From NCBI RefSeq assembly GCF_014652635.1, contig NZ_BMZE01000002.1:787562-851561 (forward strand): 64,000 bases of DNA, given 5' to 3'. Origin of the DNA: Devosia pacifica (lineage in GTDB: Bacteria; Pseudomonadota; Alphaproteobacteria; Rhizobiales; Devosiaceae). A program made the position numbers and the translations under genes. The stretch's first letter is position 1; every line of letters begins with the position of its first letter. Shown here one piece after another: positions 8,475-17,754 of the stretch. The notes below the pieces were generated by a model, which was given only the letters and a program-made list of their open reading frames with translations, had not been told where the DNA came from and made no database searches.

Positions 8475-9257
8475 GTGTCGCAAGACCTCGTCATTGACGT
8501 GCGCAACGTCACAAAACATTTCGGCGGCATCGCGGCTGTCGAAGACTGCTCGCTCAGCGTTCGCCGGGGCTCCATCACCGGTCTGATCGGGCCGAATGGT
8601 GCCGGCAAGTCGACGCTGTTCAACATGGTCGCTGGCAATATCGTGCCGGATAGCGGCCAGGTGATCTTCGATGGCGCGGATGTGACGGGCATGCCGCCGC
8701 ATGATCTGTTCCGGCGCGGGATGCTGCGCACATTCCAGATCGCCCACGAGTTCTCCCATATGACGGCACTTGAGAACCTGATGATGGTGCCGGGAGACCA
8801 GCCGGGCGAACATCTTGGAAACGTCTGGTTCCGACCATTTTCAGCTTCGCAGCGTGAGCGTGACGTTCGCGCCAAGGCGCTCGATGTCATTGACTTCCTG
8901 AAACTCGGGCATGTGCGCGATGAACTGGCGGGCAATCTGTCGGGCGGGCAAAAGAAGCTTCTGGAACTGGGGCGCACGATGATGGTCGACGCCAAGGTGG
9001 TTCTCCTCGACGAGGTTGCTGCAGGCGTCAACCGGACGCTTCTGAACGACCTCGCGGGCAACATCGAACGCATGAACCGCGAACTCGGCTACACCTTCTT
9101 TGTCATCGAGCATGACATGGACCTGATAGGCCGGCTCTGCGATCCGGTGATCGTCATGGCGCAGGGCAGCAAGATCGCCGAAGGGCCGATGGCCGAGATC
9201 CGCTCCAACCCAGAGATTATCGAGGCCTATTTCGGCTCGCCCGTGGAGGTCGCGTGA
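8475..9257 (+). CDS. livG: LivG-type ABC transporter ATP-binding protein
   Basis: A 260-residue ABC ATPase, one of two in a branched-chain-amino-acid/amide/urea (HAAT) importer. It has Walker A GPNGAGKS at 39-46, signature LSGGQ at about 155-159, Walker B VVLLDE and the switch His in VIEHDM. The LivG-specific stretch between Walker A and signature is long. The segment after Walker B reads DEVAAGV where most homologues have DEPAAGL. It starts at GTG and is followed 52 bases on by LivF, then the two permeases, all in one direction. The real substrate depends on the binding protein at 13476-14678, on the other strand. Confidence 0.9.
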   Translation: MSQDLVIDVRNVTKHFGGIAAVEDCSLSVRRGSITGLIGPNGAGKSTLFNMVAGNIVPDSGQVIFDGADVTGMPPHDLFRRGMLRTFQIAHEFSHMTALENLMMVPGDQPGEHLGNVWFRPFSASQRERDVRAKALDVIDFLKLGHVRDELAGNLSGGQKKLLELGRTMMVDAKVVLLDEVAAGVNRTLLNDLAGNIERMNRELGYTFFVIEHDMDLIGRLCDPVIVMAQGSKIAEGPMAEIRSNPEIIEAYFGSPVEVA

Positions 9258-9309
9258 TGACCATTCTAGCGCCTCGCGATACGTGCACCCCTCGGATCGG
9301 AGCGTGCGC

Positions 9310-10014
9310 ATGGCTGTGATCGAACTCAAACACGTGGTTGGCGGCTATGGCGGGGCGCCGATCCTCAACGGCGTCGACATGTCCATCGAGAAGTCCGATA
9401 TCGGCGTGATCGTCGGGCCGAACGGTGCCGGCAAGTCGACGACCCTCAAGGCCATCTTTGGACTCTTGCAGGTGACCGGCGGCAGCATCGTGTTCGACGG
9501 CGAGGACATCACCAATGCGCAGCCAGACCGGCTGGTGCCGCTCGGGCTGAGCTTCGTGCCTCAGGAAAAGAACGTTTTCACGACGATGAGCGTCGAGGAG
9601 AACCTCGAGATGGGCGCCTTCGTGCGCCGCGATGACTTCTCTCAGACCATGCAGTGGGTCTACCACATGTTCCCCGTGCTGGCCGAGAAGCGCCGGCAGC
9701 CGGCGGGCGAGCTTTCCGGTGGACAGCGTCAGATGGTGGCGATGGGTCGGGCGCTGATGTCGAACCCTAAGCTCTTGATGCTCGATGAGCCCTCAGCCGG
9801 GCTATCACCGCGCTATGTGATCGAGATCTTCGAGACCATCGTCAACGTCAACAAGGAAGGGGTCGGCATTCTGATGGTTGAACAGAACGCCCGTCAGGCC
9901 CTTGCCTTTGCATCGCGCGGTTTCGTGCTCGCCAACGGGCAGAACCGCTTCACCGGGACCGGAGCGGAATTGATCGCCGATCCGGAAGTCGCCCGCAGTT
10001 TCCTCGGGGGTTAG
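9310..10014 (+). CDS. livF: LivF-type ABC transporter ATP-binding protein
   Basis: A 234-residue second ATPase of the importer, with Walker A GPNGAGKST at 36-44, signature LSGGQRQM, Walker B LLMLDEPSAGLSP and MVEQNARQAL with Gln in place of His after Glu, all LivF-like. ATG 9310 is chosen because GGAG lies at 9299-9302, seven bases before it, and the protein then begins in family style (MAVIELKHV); the upstream GTG at 9283 has no site. It partners the LivG-like protein on the inner face of the membrane. Confidence 0.9.
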   Translation: MAVIELKHVVGGYGGAPILNGVDMSIEKSDIGVIVGPNGAGKSTTLKAIFGLLQVTGGSIVFDGEDITNAQPDRLVPLGLSFVPQEKNVFTTMSVEENLEMGAFVRRDDFSQTMQWVYHMFPVLAEKRRQPAGELSGGQRQMVAMGRALMSNPKLLMLDEPSAGLSPRYVIEIFETIVNVNKEGVGILMVEQNARQALAFASRGFVLANGQNRFTGTGAELIADPEVARSFLGG

Positions 10015-10019
10015 GCTAG

Positions 10020-11024
10020 GTGAGCGAACTCGTCTTCTTCTTCAATCAGGTGGTGATCGCCGGCGCTGTACTGGGCTCGGTCTACGCACTTGGTGCGATC
10101 GGCGTGACGCTGATCTTCGGCATTTTGCGTTTTGCCCATTTCGCACATGGCGACATGATGACCATGGGCGCCTTCGTGGCATTCATCCTGGCTGTCGGGG
10201 CAGGGGCCCTGGGCATCCAGACGCCGATTGCCACGGGTTTTATCGTGTTGCCGCTGGCAATGGTAATCGCAGCCGTTCTCGCGCTCGGGATCGACAAGGG
10301 GTTCTATGCACCCCTGCGGCGGCGTGGCGCGCGCCCGGTGACACTTCTGATTGCCTCGATCGGCGTTACGCTGATGATTCAGGGGCTGCTGCGCCTGTTC
10401 TTCGGAACCGGCACCTATTCGTTCTTCGACACGCAGCCGAAGACAATCTTCCGGATCGACACCAGCGCCATTGGCTCGACGCGGCCGCTGGTCGTTACCG
10501 AACCTCAGATCATGCTGATCCTGCTGACCATCGTTGTGGTCGTGGCGCTGCATTTCTTTCTCACCCGCTCGCGGCTGGGCAAGGCAATGCGCGCCATGGC
10601 CGATAACCCTGACCTGGCGCAGGTTTCCGGCATTAACACGCAACTGGTCGTTCGCGTCACCTGGATAATTGCGGGCTCTCTGGCCTGTGCAGCGGGCACC
10701 ATGCTGGCGCTCGATGTGACGCTGAAGCCGGACCTTGCCTTCAATATCCTGCTGCCGATTTTCGCTGCCGCGATCGTCGGGGGTTTAGGGCAGGCCTATG
10801 GCGCCATCGCCGGTGGTTTTCTCATCGGTTTTGCCGAAACGCTTGCCGTTTTCAACTGGACGCTGGTGCTGCGTCCGCTGCGGGATGTCCTGCCGGAATG
10901 GCTGGAGCTGCCGAACAATCTGGCGCTGGTGCCGACCGAATATAAACTCACTGTGGCGTTCGTCATTCTGGTGATCACGCTGCTTGTCAGGCCGACTGGT
11001 ATCTTCAAGGGAGCCTCGACATGA
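10020..11024 (+). CDS. livH: LivH-type ABC transporter permease
   Basis: A 334-residue integral membrane protein with about eight hydrophobic segments. LivH family motifs include GSVYALGAIGVTLIFGILRFAH near the N-terminus and the ATPase-contact loop ALDVTLKPDLAFNILLPIFAAAIVGG. It starts at GTG six bases after livF and its stop overlaps livM as ATGA, so the two permeases are translationally coupled. It forms half of the membrane channel. Confidence 0.9.
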   Translation: MSELVFFFNQVVIAGAVLGSVYALGAIGVTLIFGILRFAHFAHGDMMTMGAFVAFILAVGAGALGIQTPIATGFIVLPLAMVIAAVLALGIDKGFYAPLRRRGARPVTLLIASIGVTLMIQGLLRLFFGTGTYSFFDTQPKTIFRIDTSAIGSTRPLVVTEPQIMLILLTIVVVVALHFFLTRSRLGKAMRAMADNPDLAQVSGINTQLVVRVTWIIAGSLACAAGTMLALDVTLKPDLAFNILLPIFAAAIVGGLGQAYGAIAGGFLIGFAETLAVFNWTLVLRPLRDVLPEWLELPNNLALVPTEYKLTVAFVILVITLLVRPTGIFKGAST

Positions 11025-12310
11025 TCCGCCGCTCTCTGGGGCTGTTTATCGGCCTTTTCCTGCTGATCCTCGCTGTTGGCGCAGTGCTCGGCGTCCCGTT
11101 CACCACAGCGCGTCTGCTCGAGGCGGCTGCCTATGCATTGATCGCACTCGGGCTCAACATCCAGTGGGGTTATGGCGGGTTGTTCAACTTCGGCATCATG
11201 GGCTTCATGATGCTGGGAGGGTTCGCCGTCACCTTCATATCCTATCCGGTCAACCCCGAATTCTGGGGATCCGATGGTCCGTGGATGCTAGGGCGAGCAC
11301 TGCTCGCATTCGCCTTTGGCGCTCTGCTCGTGTTTGGCGCCCGCAAGAGCACACGTTTGGGGATACGAGGTGGCTGGCACGTGGCGTTGACCATTCTCGC
11401 CTGGTTCACGGCCTATGTCATCTATCGAAGCCAGATCGATCCGGCCGCCGCCTATATCGAATCCAGTGCCGGTTTCGTCGGTGGGCTCGGTGCGCATCCG
11501 GTACTGGGCTGGCTATTCGGCGGCGTGCTAGCTGCAGCCATCGCCTACATCGTCGGCAAGATCTGTCTCGGGCTGCGCACGGATTATCTCGCAATCGCGA
11601 CGATCGGCATTTCCGAGATCATCCGTGCGCTGATCAAGAACATGGACTGGCTGACGCGCGGGACCTTGACCGTTTCGCCAGTGCCGTGGCCATCGCCTCT
11701 CGCGCAGGACTACATGGCCGAAGGTTACGGCGATACGGCGTCCCTGCTTCTGTCACGCGGCGGGTTTCTGGCGCTGGTTCTGCTTGTCCTGGCGATCGTT
11801 TTCGTCCTGATCGAGCGGGCCTATGGCGGGCCGTGGGGACGCATGATGCGCGCCATTCGCGATAACCACATCGCGGCGGCATCGATGGGCAAGAACGTTA
11901 CCGCGCGCCAGCTCGAGATTTTCATCTTTGGCTCGGTTCTGATGGGTATCGGCGGCGCCATCCTCGTGAGCTTCGTGCAGATCCACGACCCCTCGAGCTA
12001 CCAGCCGATCAATCATACCTTCCTGATCTGGGTGATGGTGATTGTCGGCGGCGCCGGGAACAACTGGGGCGCCTTGCTCGGTGCGATCGGGATCTATTTC
12101 GTCTGGATGATCTCCGAGCCGCTGGCGCGCGCGATTTTCGAGCTCGTCAGCTATGTATCGACATGGGCCGGGATCGGGCCGATCCCCGAGATTGAATCGC
12201 GGTCGGCCCAGATGCGGGTTTTCGTCCTCGGCGTCGTGATCTCCGTCGCCCTGCGTTATGCGCCGCGCGGGCTGATCCCGGAATACGCGGGGCCGCGGGC
12301 CCGGAACTAG
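11021..12310 (+). CDS. livM: LivM-type ABC transporter permease
   Basis: A 429-residue second permease with about ten hydrophobic segments. LivM landmarks are ALGLNIQWGYGGLFNFGIMGFMMLGG, LRTDYLAIATIGISEIIRAL and MRAIRDNHIAAASMGKNV. It is longer than typical LivM, with an extra soluble/helical part near residues 90-160 (FGARKSTRLGIRGGW to AAYIESSAGF). The stop TAG at 12308-12310 shares the palindrome CTAG with the stop of the convergent dehydrogenase gene, leaving no intergenic space. Confidence 0.9.
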   Translation: MIRRSLGLFIGLFLLILAVGAVLGVPFTTARLLEAAAYALIALGLNIQWGYGGLFNFGIMGFMMLGGFAVTFISYPVNPEFWGSDGPWMLGRALLAFAFGALLVFGARKSTRLGIRGGWHVALTILAWFTAYVIYRSQIDPAAAYIESSAGFVGGLGAHPVLGWLFGGVLAAAIAYIVGKICLGLRTDYLAIATIGISEIIRALIKNMDWLTRGTLTVSPVPWPSPLAQDYMAEGYGDTASLLLSRGGFLALVLLVLAIVFVLIERAYGGPWGRMMRAIRDNHIAAASMGKNVTARQLEIFIFGSVLMGIGGAILVSFVQIHDPSSYQPINHTFLIWVMVIVGGAGNNWGALLGAIGIYFVWMISEPLARAIFELVSYVSTWAGIGPIPEIESRSAQMRVFVLGVVISVALRYAPRGLIPEYAGPRARN

Positions 12311-13344
12311 CGGGTAAAGTCCGCGATGACGGCGGTGCCGGGCTGCGTCGGGCCATTCATGGCGTGCAGTTCGGCGCTGGCCCCCGAGAGTGGCACCTGT
12401 TTGGTGACGAGCGGGGTCAGGTCGACGGCGCCGCGCGTTATCAGCCCGAGAAGCGAAGGATACTTCCACGCGGGCATGCCGCGCGTGCCGAAAAGCGCCA
12501 GGTTCTTCATATAGACGGCGTTCATGTTAATCGTCATGTGAGCGGTCTTGCCAACCGGCATGCCGACCTGCACGTGCCGCCCCAAAGGCGCGAGACATTC
12601 GATCGAGGCGTTTGTGGTCGCCTCGACGCCGAGAGCCTCTATCGAGACCTGCGCCCCTCCGCCGGTGATCTCGCGGATTTCTTCTGCAGCATTGCCGTTC
12701 CTGGCGTTGACGGCCGCATCCGCGCCGAGCTGCCTTGCGTAGTCGAGCTTTTCGTCAACGATATCGACGACTACCACTTGCGCGCCCAGGGCCTTCGCCA
12801 GCAATGCGGCCGACAGGCCGATGCCGCCGGTGCCGTGTATCGCCACCCATTCCCCGGCCCGTACCGCCGCACGATCTGTCAGCGCGTGCCATGAGGTCGT
12901 GACACGGCAGCCCAGGCCTGCCGCCAATTGCGGCGAGAGCGTCTCCGGCAGATGAACAAGATTATGATCGTACGGCACCGCAACGTATTGCGCGTAGGCG
13001 CCCTGCAGAGTGAAGCCCGGCGCGACCTGATTGGGGCACGTGTTGGACACGCCTGAGCGGCAGGCCTGGCATTCGCCGCATGCCAGAATAAACGGAGCGA
13101 TAAGCCTATCGCCCACCTTGTGGTGCGCTTTCGCTCCAGCCTCGACCACCGTGCCGCAATACTCATGCCCCAGTATGGCGCCAGGTTTGACGCGGGGGTG
13201 CTCGCCGCTCCAGCCGTGATGGTCGGACCGGCAGATGCCGCAGGCCGCTACTTCCAGAACCACGCCGTTCTCGGGGCAGATCGGATCGTCGACCTCTTCG
13301 ATCGACAGGTCGGCGTTGAACTGTCGAATGACGGCTGCGCGCAT
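12307..13344 (-). CDS. Zinc-dependent alcohol dehydrogenase
   Basis: A 345-residue medium-chain dehydrogenase/reductase, NAD(P)-linked oxidation of an alcohol. Catalytic zinc ligands are seen in CGICRSDHHGW and LGHEYCG, and the four-cysteine structural zinc site in CGECQACRSGVSNTC. The Rossmann fingerprint is HGTGGIGLSAALLA with an acidic residue after VVVVD, favouring NAD+. It is close to the AdhP/AdhA-like ethanol dehydrogenases, but the substrate cannot be fixed. A strong GGAGG lies ahead of the ATG. It is transcribed in the same direction as the upstream Liv binding-protein gene but separated from it by a terminator. Confidence 0.88.
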   Translation of the reverse strand: MRAAVIRQFNADLSIEEVDDPICPENGVVLEVAACGICRSDHHGWSGEHPRVKPGAILGHEYCGTVVEAGAKAHHKVGDRLIAPFILACGECQACRSGVSNTCPNQVAPGFTLQGAYAQYVAVPYDHNLVHLPETLSPQLAAGLGCRVTTSWHALTDRAAVRAGEWVAIHGTGGIGLSAALLAKALGAQVVVVDIVDEKLDYARQLGADAAVNARNGNAAEEIREITGGGAQVSIEALGVEATTNASIECLAPLGRHVQVGMPVGKTAHMTINMNAVYMKNLALFGTRGMPAWKYPSLLGLITRGAVDLTPLVTKQVPLSGASAELHAMNGPTQPGTAVIADFTR

Positions 13345-13422
13345 GGTTTCTTCCTCCTCAGACTTTACGCGTAGGGTGTCTGAGGCGGCGACTGAGTCAA
13401 GCAGATGTGGTGAGCCTGACGC

Positions 13423-13450
13423 AAAAAGGCCCGGGATTTCTCCCGGGCCT
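13423..13450 (-). terminator. Rho-independent terminator of the Liv binding-protein gene
   Basis: A perfect 10-bp stem, AGGCCCGGGA at 13427-13436 and TCCCGGGCCT at 13441-13450, with a four-base loop. Read on the minus strand it ends in TTTTT (A-run at 13423-13427). It lies 25 bases after the binding-protein stop, which suggests that transcript normally ends before the dehydrogenase gene. Confidence 0.88.
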
Positions 13451-13475
13451 CAAGGTTCAGCGGATTGATATGGGC

Positions 13476-14678
13476 TTAGTCGATCTGGCCGACTTCCGTG
13501 AACGAACCGCCCTCGATGGCCAGTTCGATGATGATGCCGTCGATATCGCCGGCATCGTCGAAGTCGAGGTCGCCACCGGCACCCTGATAGTCGATGTCTG
13601 TGCCCTCAGCGATCAGCTGCTTGGCCTTTTCCCACTCACCCGGAAGAATGGTCTCGCCGGGAGCGGAGGCAACTTCGCGCAGCGCCTCGGAAAGTCCTTC
13701 GCGGTCGGCCGAGCCGTTCTTTTCGATGGCAAGCGCCAGAAGGAACGCCGCGTCGTAAGCCTGCGGAGCATAGGTCGCGTTGGCGTCGAGCCCGGCTTCG
13801 TCTGCGAGATCGGTATAGAGCTGTGTGGCTTCACCCGACGGTGCACCGGCGCGCGTTGCGATCATGCCTTCGACCATGGAGGCCTCGATGCCGGTCAGCA
13901 GAGCATCGCCGACCATGCCGTCGCCACCAACATAGGTGGTGAAGTTGCCGCTCTCGACCGCCTGGCGCAGGATCGTCTGGCCGGACGAGTTCGCATAAGC
14001 GAGGATCACCAGGTTCTGTGACGCGATGAGATTGCCGAGTTCAGCGCGATAGTCGGCCTTGTTGTCCTCATGCGCAACATTGGCCGCGACGGTGCCGCCG
14101 CCTTCTTCGAACGCGGTCACCAGAGCGTCGGCGAAGCCTGCACCATAGTCATTGTTGACGTAGGTGACGGCGATGTCCTCGATGCCCTTGCCCAGCAGCA
14201 TTTCGGCCATCTTGACGCCCTGAAGCGCGTCGGACGGGGTGGTACGGAAGACCAGGTCATCGTCTTCAAGCGTCGTCAGAGACGGCGCGGTAGAAGCCGG
14301 GGAAACGAACACGACATTGCCAGGAAGTCCGGCGCTGTTGAATCCGCCAATGGTTTCACCGGTGCACAGGCCGCCAACCAGGGCGACAACACCGTCGGTG
14401 TTGATCAAGCGGTCGGCAGCAGCGGCCGAGGCGGTGGCGTCGCACGCGCCGTCTGCCGATGTAATGGCCAGTTCGCCGCCATCAAGAATGCCGCCCTGCG
14501 CGTTGACCTGCTCGACAGCCAGTTGCGCACCTTCGAAAATCGGCGGGGTCAGGCTTTCGATCGGGCCGGTGAAGCCGCCGAGAAAGCCGATCGTGGCCTC
14601 CTGGGCCATCGCCGGAGCGGCCATGGCGAGCGCCGAGCCTGCAACGGCGGTGAGAAGGGTTTTCTTCAAGATCTGCAT
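13476..14678 (-). CDS. Liv-type ABC transporter substrate-binding protein
   Basis: A 400-residue periplasmic binding protein of the Leu/Ile/Val-type (type I) fold. The signal peptide is MQILKKTLL followed by a hydrophobic run ending PAMA-QE. The mature part begins ATIGFLGGFTGPIESLTPP and has EGAQLAVEQVNAQGG, family hallmarks. A cysteine pair (DGACDATAS, GGLCTGE) probably forms the common disulfide. ATG 14678 is preferred since GAGGGA stands before it; an upstream start at 14774 would give a polar extension ahead of the signal peptide. It presumably feeds the LivGFHM genes at 8475-12310, although it lies on the opposite strand with a dehydrogenase between. The amino acid ligand is not provable. 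Confidence 0.88.
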   Translation of the reverse strand: MQILKKTLLTAVAGSALAMAAPAMAQEATIGFLGGFTGPIESLTPPIFEGAQLAVEQVNAQGGILDGGELAITSADGACDATASAAAADRLINTDGVVALVGGLCTGETIGGFNSAGLPGNVVFVSPASTAPSLTTLEDDDLVFRTTPSDALQGVKMAEMLLGKGIEDIAVTYVNNDYGAGFADALVTAFEEGGGTVAANVAHEDNKADYRAELGNLIASQNLVILAYANSSGQTILRQAVESGNFTTYVGGDGMVGDALLTGIEASMVEGMIATRAGAPSGEATQLYTDLADEAGLDANATYAPQAYDAAFLLALAIEKNGSADREGLSEALREVASAPGETILPGEWEKAKQLIAEGTDIDYQGAGGDLDFDDAGDIDGIIIELAIEGGSFTEVGQID

Positions 14679-14895
14679 GGGTTTCCCTCTATTGGATCTG
14701 CCTCGACGGTGACCTTCGCGGTCCTCTGTGTGGAGCCGGGGCAAATAACTGTCGGAGGCACGCCTGTGCCCCACTGCGGGGACATTGCCATACTTTTCGG
14801 CGTCGAGTCACGGGTGAATAAATGGGTCAACGAGAACGGTTGCTGCACCCTGGCGGCAACGTGCATAACGAGAAAACTTCAAGACGGAGAGTGTC

Positions 14896-15954
14896 ATGCG
14901 CGCTGGTTGGCTGCTTGTTCTGTTTTTGGCGTTGGCGCTGCCAGCGCATGCGCAAACTGCAGGCGCGGCGCCCCAGGTTGAAGAGACTGAGCCCGCTGCG
15001 CCCTGCGGCACCCGCCCGGTCAGTATCGCGCGCTTCCAGTGGCCCTCGGCAGCGCTGCTCGCGGAAATCCACGCATTGCTGCTCGCCGATGCCTATGGAT
15101 GTCAGACCCAGGTGCTGGGGGGCGAGATGGCAAGCGCCATTTCCGCCATGGCAGGATCCGGCCAGCCGGCCATTTCGCCAGAGCTTTGGGCAATGCGTAT
15201 CGCCGAAACCTGGAACACCGGCATCAACAATCAGGCGCTCCGTTCAGCGGCCGATACCTATGCCGAAGCGTCGCTCGAGGGCTGGTATGTGCCAGCCTAT
15301 GTCGCCGAGCTGGATGCTGAACTTTCAAGCGCAGCCGATCTTGCGGGCTCGCCGGTATTTGGGGAGCAGGGCGAAAGTGACGCAACCGAATCCAATGTGG
15401 AGGAGACTGAAACCGCTTTGACACCCGGAGATTTGCCGGCCTTCATCTCCTGTCCTGCGGACTGGGCCTGCTCGATCATCAACCGGAACCTGCTTGCAGC
15501 GCATGGCCTGGCGGCGCGGTTCAGGCTCTTAGAGCCTGCCAATCGATTCGAGATGGACGAGATGATCGCCGGTGCAGTCAGCCGTCAGGAGCCGTTTGTT
15601 ACCTACTACTGGGCTCCCAACGCCATCCTCGATCAGTTTGATTTCGTGCCGCTCGACATGGGCTCGTATGACGAGGAGGCGATGGATTGCCTTGCCGATG
15701 CTGATTGCATTGCTCCACAACCCTCTTCATTTGCGCCAGAGATCGTGGTCGTTGCAGCAGCGGAGTGGGTGTTCGCCGAGCTTCCGGAAATCGCCGGTTA
15801 CCTGCGGCGCGCCAGCATGCCGGTATCAGTGATGAATGGCCTGCTTGGAGAACTGAACCTGCCGGGCGCTACTGTCACACAGGTCGCCGAACGGTTCGTC
15901 GAAGAACAGCCGGAGGTCTGGCAGCCTTGGGTCGGAGAGCCGGATTCACAATAA
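14896..15954 (+). CDS. ProX/OpuAC-like glycine-betaine-type binding protein, orphan
   Basis: A 352-residue exported protein (signal MRAGWLLVLFLALALPAHAQ). It resembles ABC binding proteins for quaternary amines: SIARFQWPSAALLAEIHALLL at the start, TWNTGINNQALR, GWYVPAYVAE, a Cys-bounded ADWACSIINRNLL, PFVTYYWAPNAIL and a final EEQPEVWQPWV. An acidic, probably disordered insert occupies about residues 153-176 between the lobes. No ProV or ProW gene is nearby, so it either serves a distant transporter or is a sensor-type binding protein. It stands divergent from the Liv binding protein across a 217-base gap. Confidence 0.72.
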   Translation: MRAGWLLVLFLALALPAHAQTAGAAPQVEETEPAAPCGTRPVSIARFQWPSAALLAEIHALLLADAYGCQTQVLGGEMASAISAMAGSGQPAISPELWAMRIAETWNTGINNQALRSAADTYAEASLEGWYVPAYVAELDAELSSAADLAGSPVFGEQGESDATESNVEETETALTPGDLPAFISCPADWACSIINRNLLAAHGLAARFRLLEPANRFEMDEMIAGAVSRQEPFVTYYWAPNAILDQFDFVPLDMGSYDEEAMDCLADADCIAPQPSSFAPEIVVVAAAEWVFAELPEIAGYLRRASMPVSVMNGLLGELNLPGATVTQVAERFVEEQPEVWQPWVGEPDSQ

Positions 15955-15991
15955 CCATGCGTTTACCAACACTCCCGTTGCACAGATACCA

Positions 15992-16010
15992 GTCATGAAA
16001 TCGTCATGAC
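15992..16010. promoter_or_regulatory. Inverted repeat GTCATGA-N5-TCATGAC
   Basis: A perfect 7-bp inverted repeat spaced by five bases, in the 188-base gap ahead of the GGDEF-EAL gene and 134 bases before its start. It could be an operator or a weak terminator of the gene before it. Nothing else stands out in this gap. Confidence 0.35.
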
Positions 16011-16143
16011 AGTGGTGGTTGCCGGGATGTTGAAGTGCTTGTTCCTGTTCAGAAAAATCGTGCGCATTTAGTTTGAGTTCACATCTCTGTCAGATAGTCG
16101 CAGTCGCGCCGAACGCATTGCGGCGCGGCAGAGCAGGTTTGAA

Positions 16144-17673
16144 ATGCGCGGCGCAAGCAGTCTTTCGAGTATCGTCCAGTCTCACCGCAAGTCTACGGTG
16201 GCAGCGAGCCTGCTGCTCATCGGCGGAATGGCGTGTGGCCTTATCGACATGGCGTTTGGTGAGTGGCTCAGTCCTCCCCGAGGCGTGCTGGCAGGCCTCG
16301 GCGTCGTCTTGACGGGTGGTGCGCTGGCGATGCTGCGCGGTGGGTATGCCGGCCTCAAGGCCCGGGCTGCGGAGGTCGATGCAGCACAGAACAAGCTGTT
16401 CTCCGCAATCAATCGCGACGCCCTGACCGGCGCGTTCACGCGCGCCTTCTTCATCGAGAAAATGCTCGAGCATGTCTATCACGGCGCGCCGGAGCCGGCC
16501 GGTTACCTGCAGGTCGACATGGACAATCTCAAGATCGTCAACGACACCAATGGTCATGCCTCAGGCGATGCGGCCCTGGTCCATCTGATCGCAACGTTGC
16601 GAAATACCGCTCCGGAAGCGATCATAGGGCGCCTGGGTGGCGATGAGTTCGGCGCCCTGCTGCCAGGTGTCGGCGACAAGCAGGCACTGATGCAGCTCGG
16701 CAAGGAATTGTTGCGCAGCCTCGACGAGCCCTTTTATCATGAGGGGCGAAGGGTCAGGCTTTCAGCGACGATCGGACTTGCATGTGCCCCTCAGGATTCT
16801 TCCGACACCAGCGAGTTGATCTCGCAGGCCGACCTTGCGCTCTACGCGGGAAAACGCGAAGGGCGGCACGCCGTGGTGGCGTTCGATCCGGAGATGCTCG
16901 GCGAGGAGCGGCATCGCCGGTTCGTCGAGCGCGAACTGCGCGCCGCGATCTTGATGAACGATCTGGAGCTCGCCTACCAGCCCGTCATGCGTTCGAGCGA
17001 TAGGACGGTGTTGTCGTACGAGGCGCTGGTTCGCTGGCGCCATCCGGTCCGGGGCATGATCGCGCCACTCGACTTCGTGCCTGTCGCAGAAAAGAGCGAT
17101 CTGATTCACTTGCTCGGCGACTGGGTGTTGCGACGTGCCTGCAGCGATTTTCAGCGGCTCAACACCGGCGCCGTTGCCATCAATGTCTCGCCTGCGCAAT
17201 TGCGGCGGCCAGATTTTGCAGAAGCGTTCGAGGCCATCATCAAGGAATCGGCGATTGATCCGCGTGCAGTGATCATCGAAATTACCGAGAGCGTGCCGTT
17301 GCTGGCCAAAGGTGCCGAGCTCGAAAATCTCGCGAGGCTGCGCGCGCTCGGTGCGCGCGTTGCGATCGACGACTTCGGTGCCGGGCACGCGAGCCTTTAC
17401 TATCTGCGCGGCTTTGCCTTCGACATCATCAAGATCGATCGCGCCTATGTCTCGAACATCGCCGAGAAAAGCGTCGACAGGATGATCGTCACGGCTATCT
17501 GTACAATTGCCAGAGGGCTGGGAGTCATGGTGATTGCAGAAGGCGTGGAGACGCATGAACAGGCACAAGTCTTGTCGGAGTGCGGTTGCGATGTCATGCA
17601 GGGCTATCTGTTCGCCCGGCCGCAGCGCCTGTCGGACATCCTGCGTGCTGGCCGAGATATCGCTGCCGCATGA
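16144..17673 (+). CDS. Membrane GGDEF-EAL c-di-GMP protein
   Basis: A 509-residue protein with two N-terminal hydrophobic segments (about 18-40 and 46-64), a diguanylate-cyclase domain with intact RLGGDEF at about 163-169, and an EAL phosphodiesterase domain starting at YEALVRWRHP near 292. It continues with NVSPAQL, IEITESV, IDDFGAGHASLYYLR, IKIDRAYV and IAEGVETHEQ, so the catalytic residues for both making and breaking c-di-GMP appear present. Such hybrids tune motility versus attachment. AGG spaced six bases before ATG supports the start. Which activity dominates cannot be judged from sequence. Confidence 0.92.
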   Translation: MRGASSLSSIVQSHRKSTVAASLLLIGGMACGLIDMAFGEWLSPPRGVLAGLGVVLTGGALAMLRGGYAGLKARAAEVDAAQNKLFSAINRDALTGAFTRAFFIEKMLEHVYHGAPEPAGYLQVDMDNLKIVNDTNGHASGDAALVHLIATLRNTAPEAIIGRLGGDEFGALLPGVGDKQALMQLGKELLRSLDEPFYHEGRRVRLSATIGLACAPQDSSDTSELISQADLALYAGKREGRHAVVAFDPEMLGEERHRRFVERELRAAILMNDLELAYQPVMRSSDRTVLSYEALVRWRHPVRGMIAPLDFVPVAEKSDLIHLLGDWVLRRACSDFQRLNTGAVAINVSPAQLRRPDFAEAFEAIIKESAIDPRAVIIEITESVPLLAKGAELENLARLRALGARVAIDDFGAGHASLYYLRGFAFDIIKIDRAYVSNIAEKSVDRMIVTAICTIARGLGVMVIAEGVETHEQAQVLSECGCDVMQGYLFARPQRLSDILRAGRDIAAA

Positions 17674-17754
17674 CCTGCAACGTCATAGTTGCGTCGCGGT
17701 CCCTCGGCTGGATATAAAGTGGGCAGTCTCAAACCGGCGAATGGAGTGCCCGAC

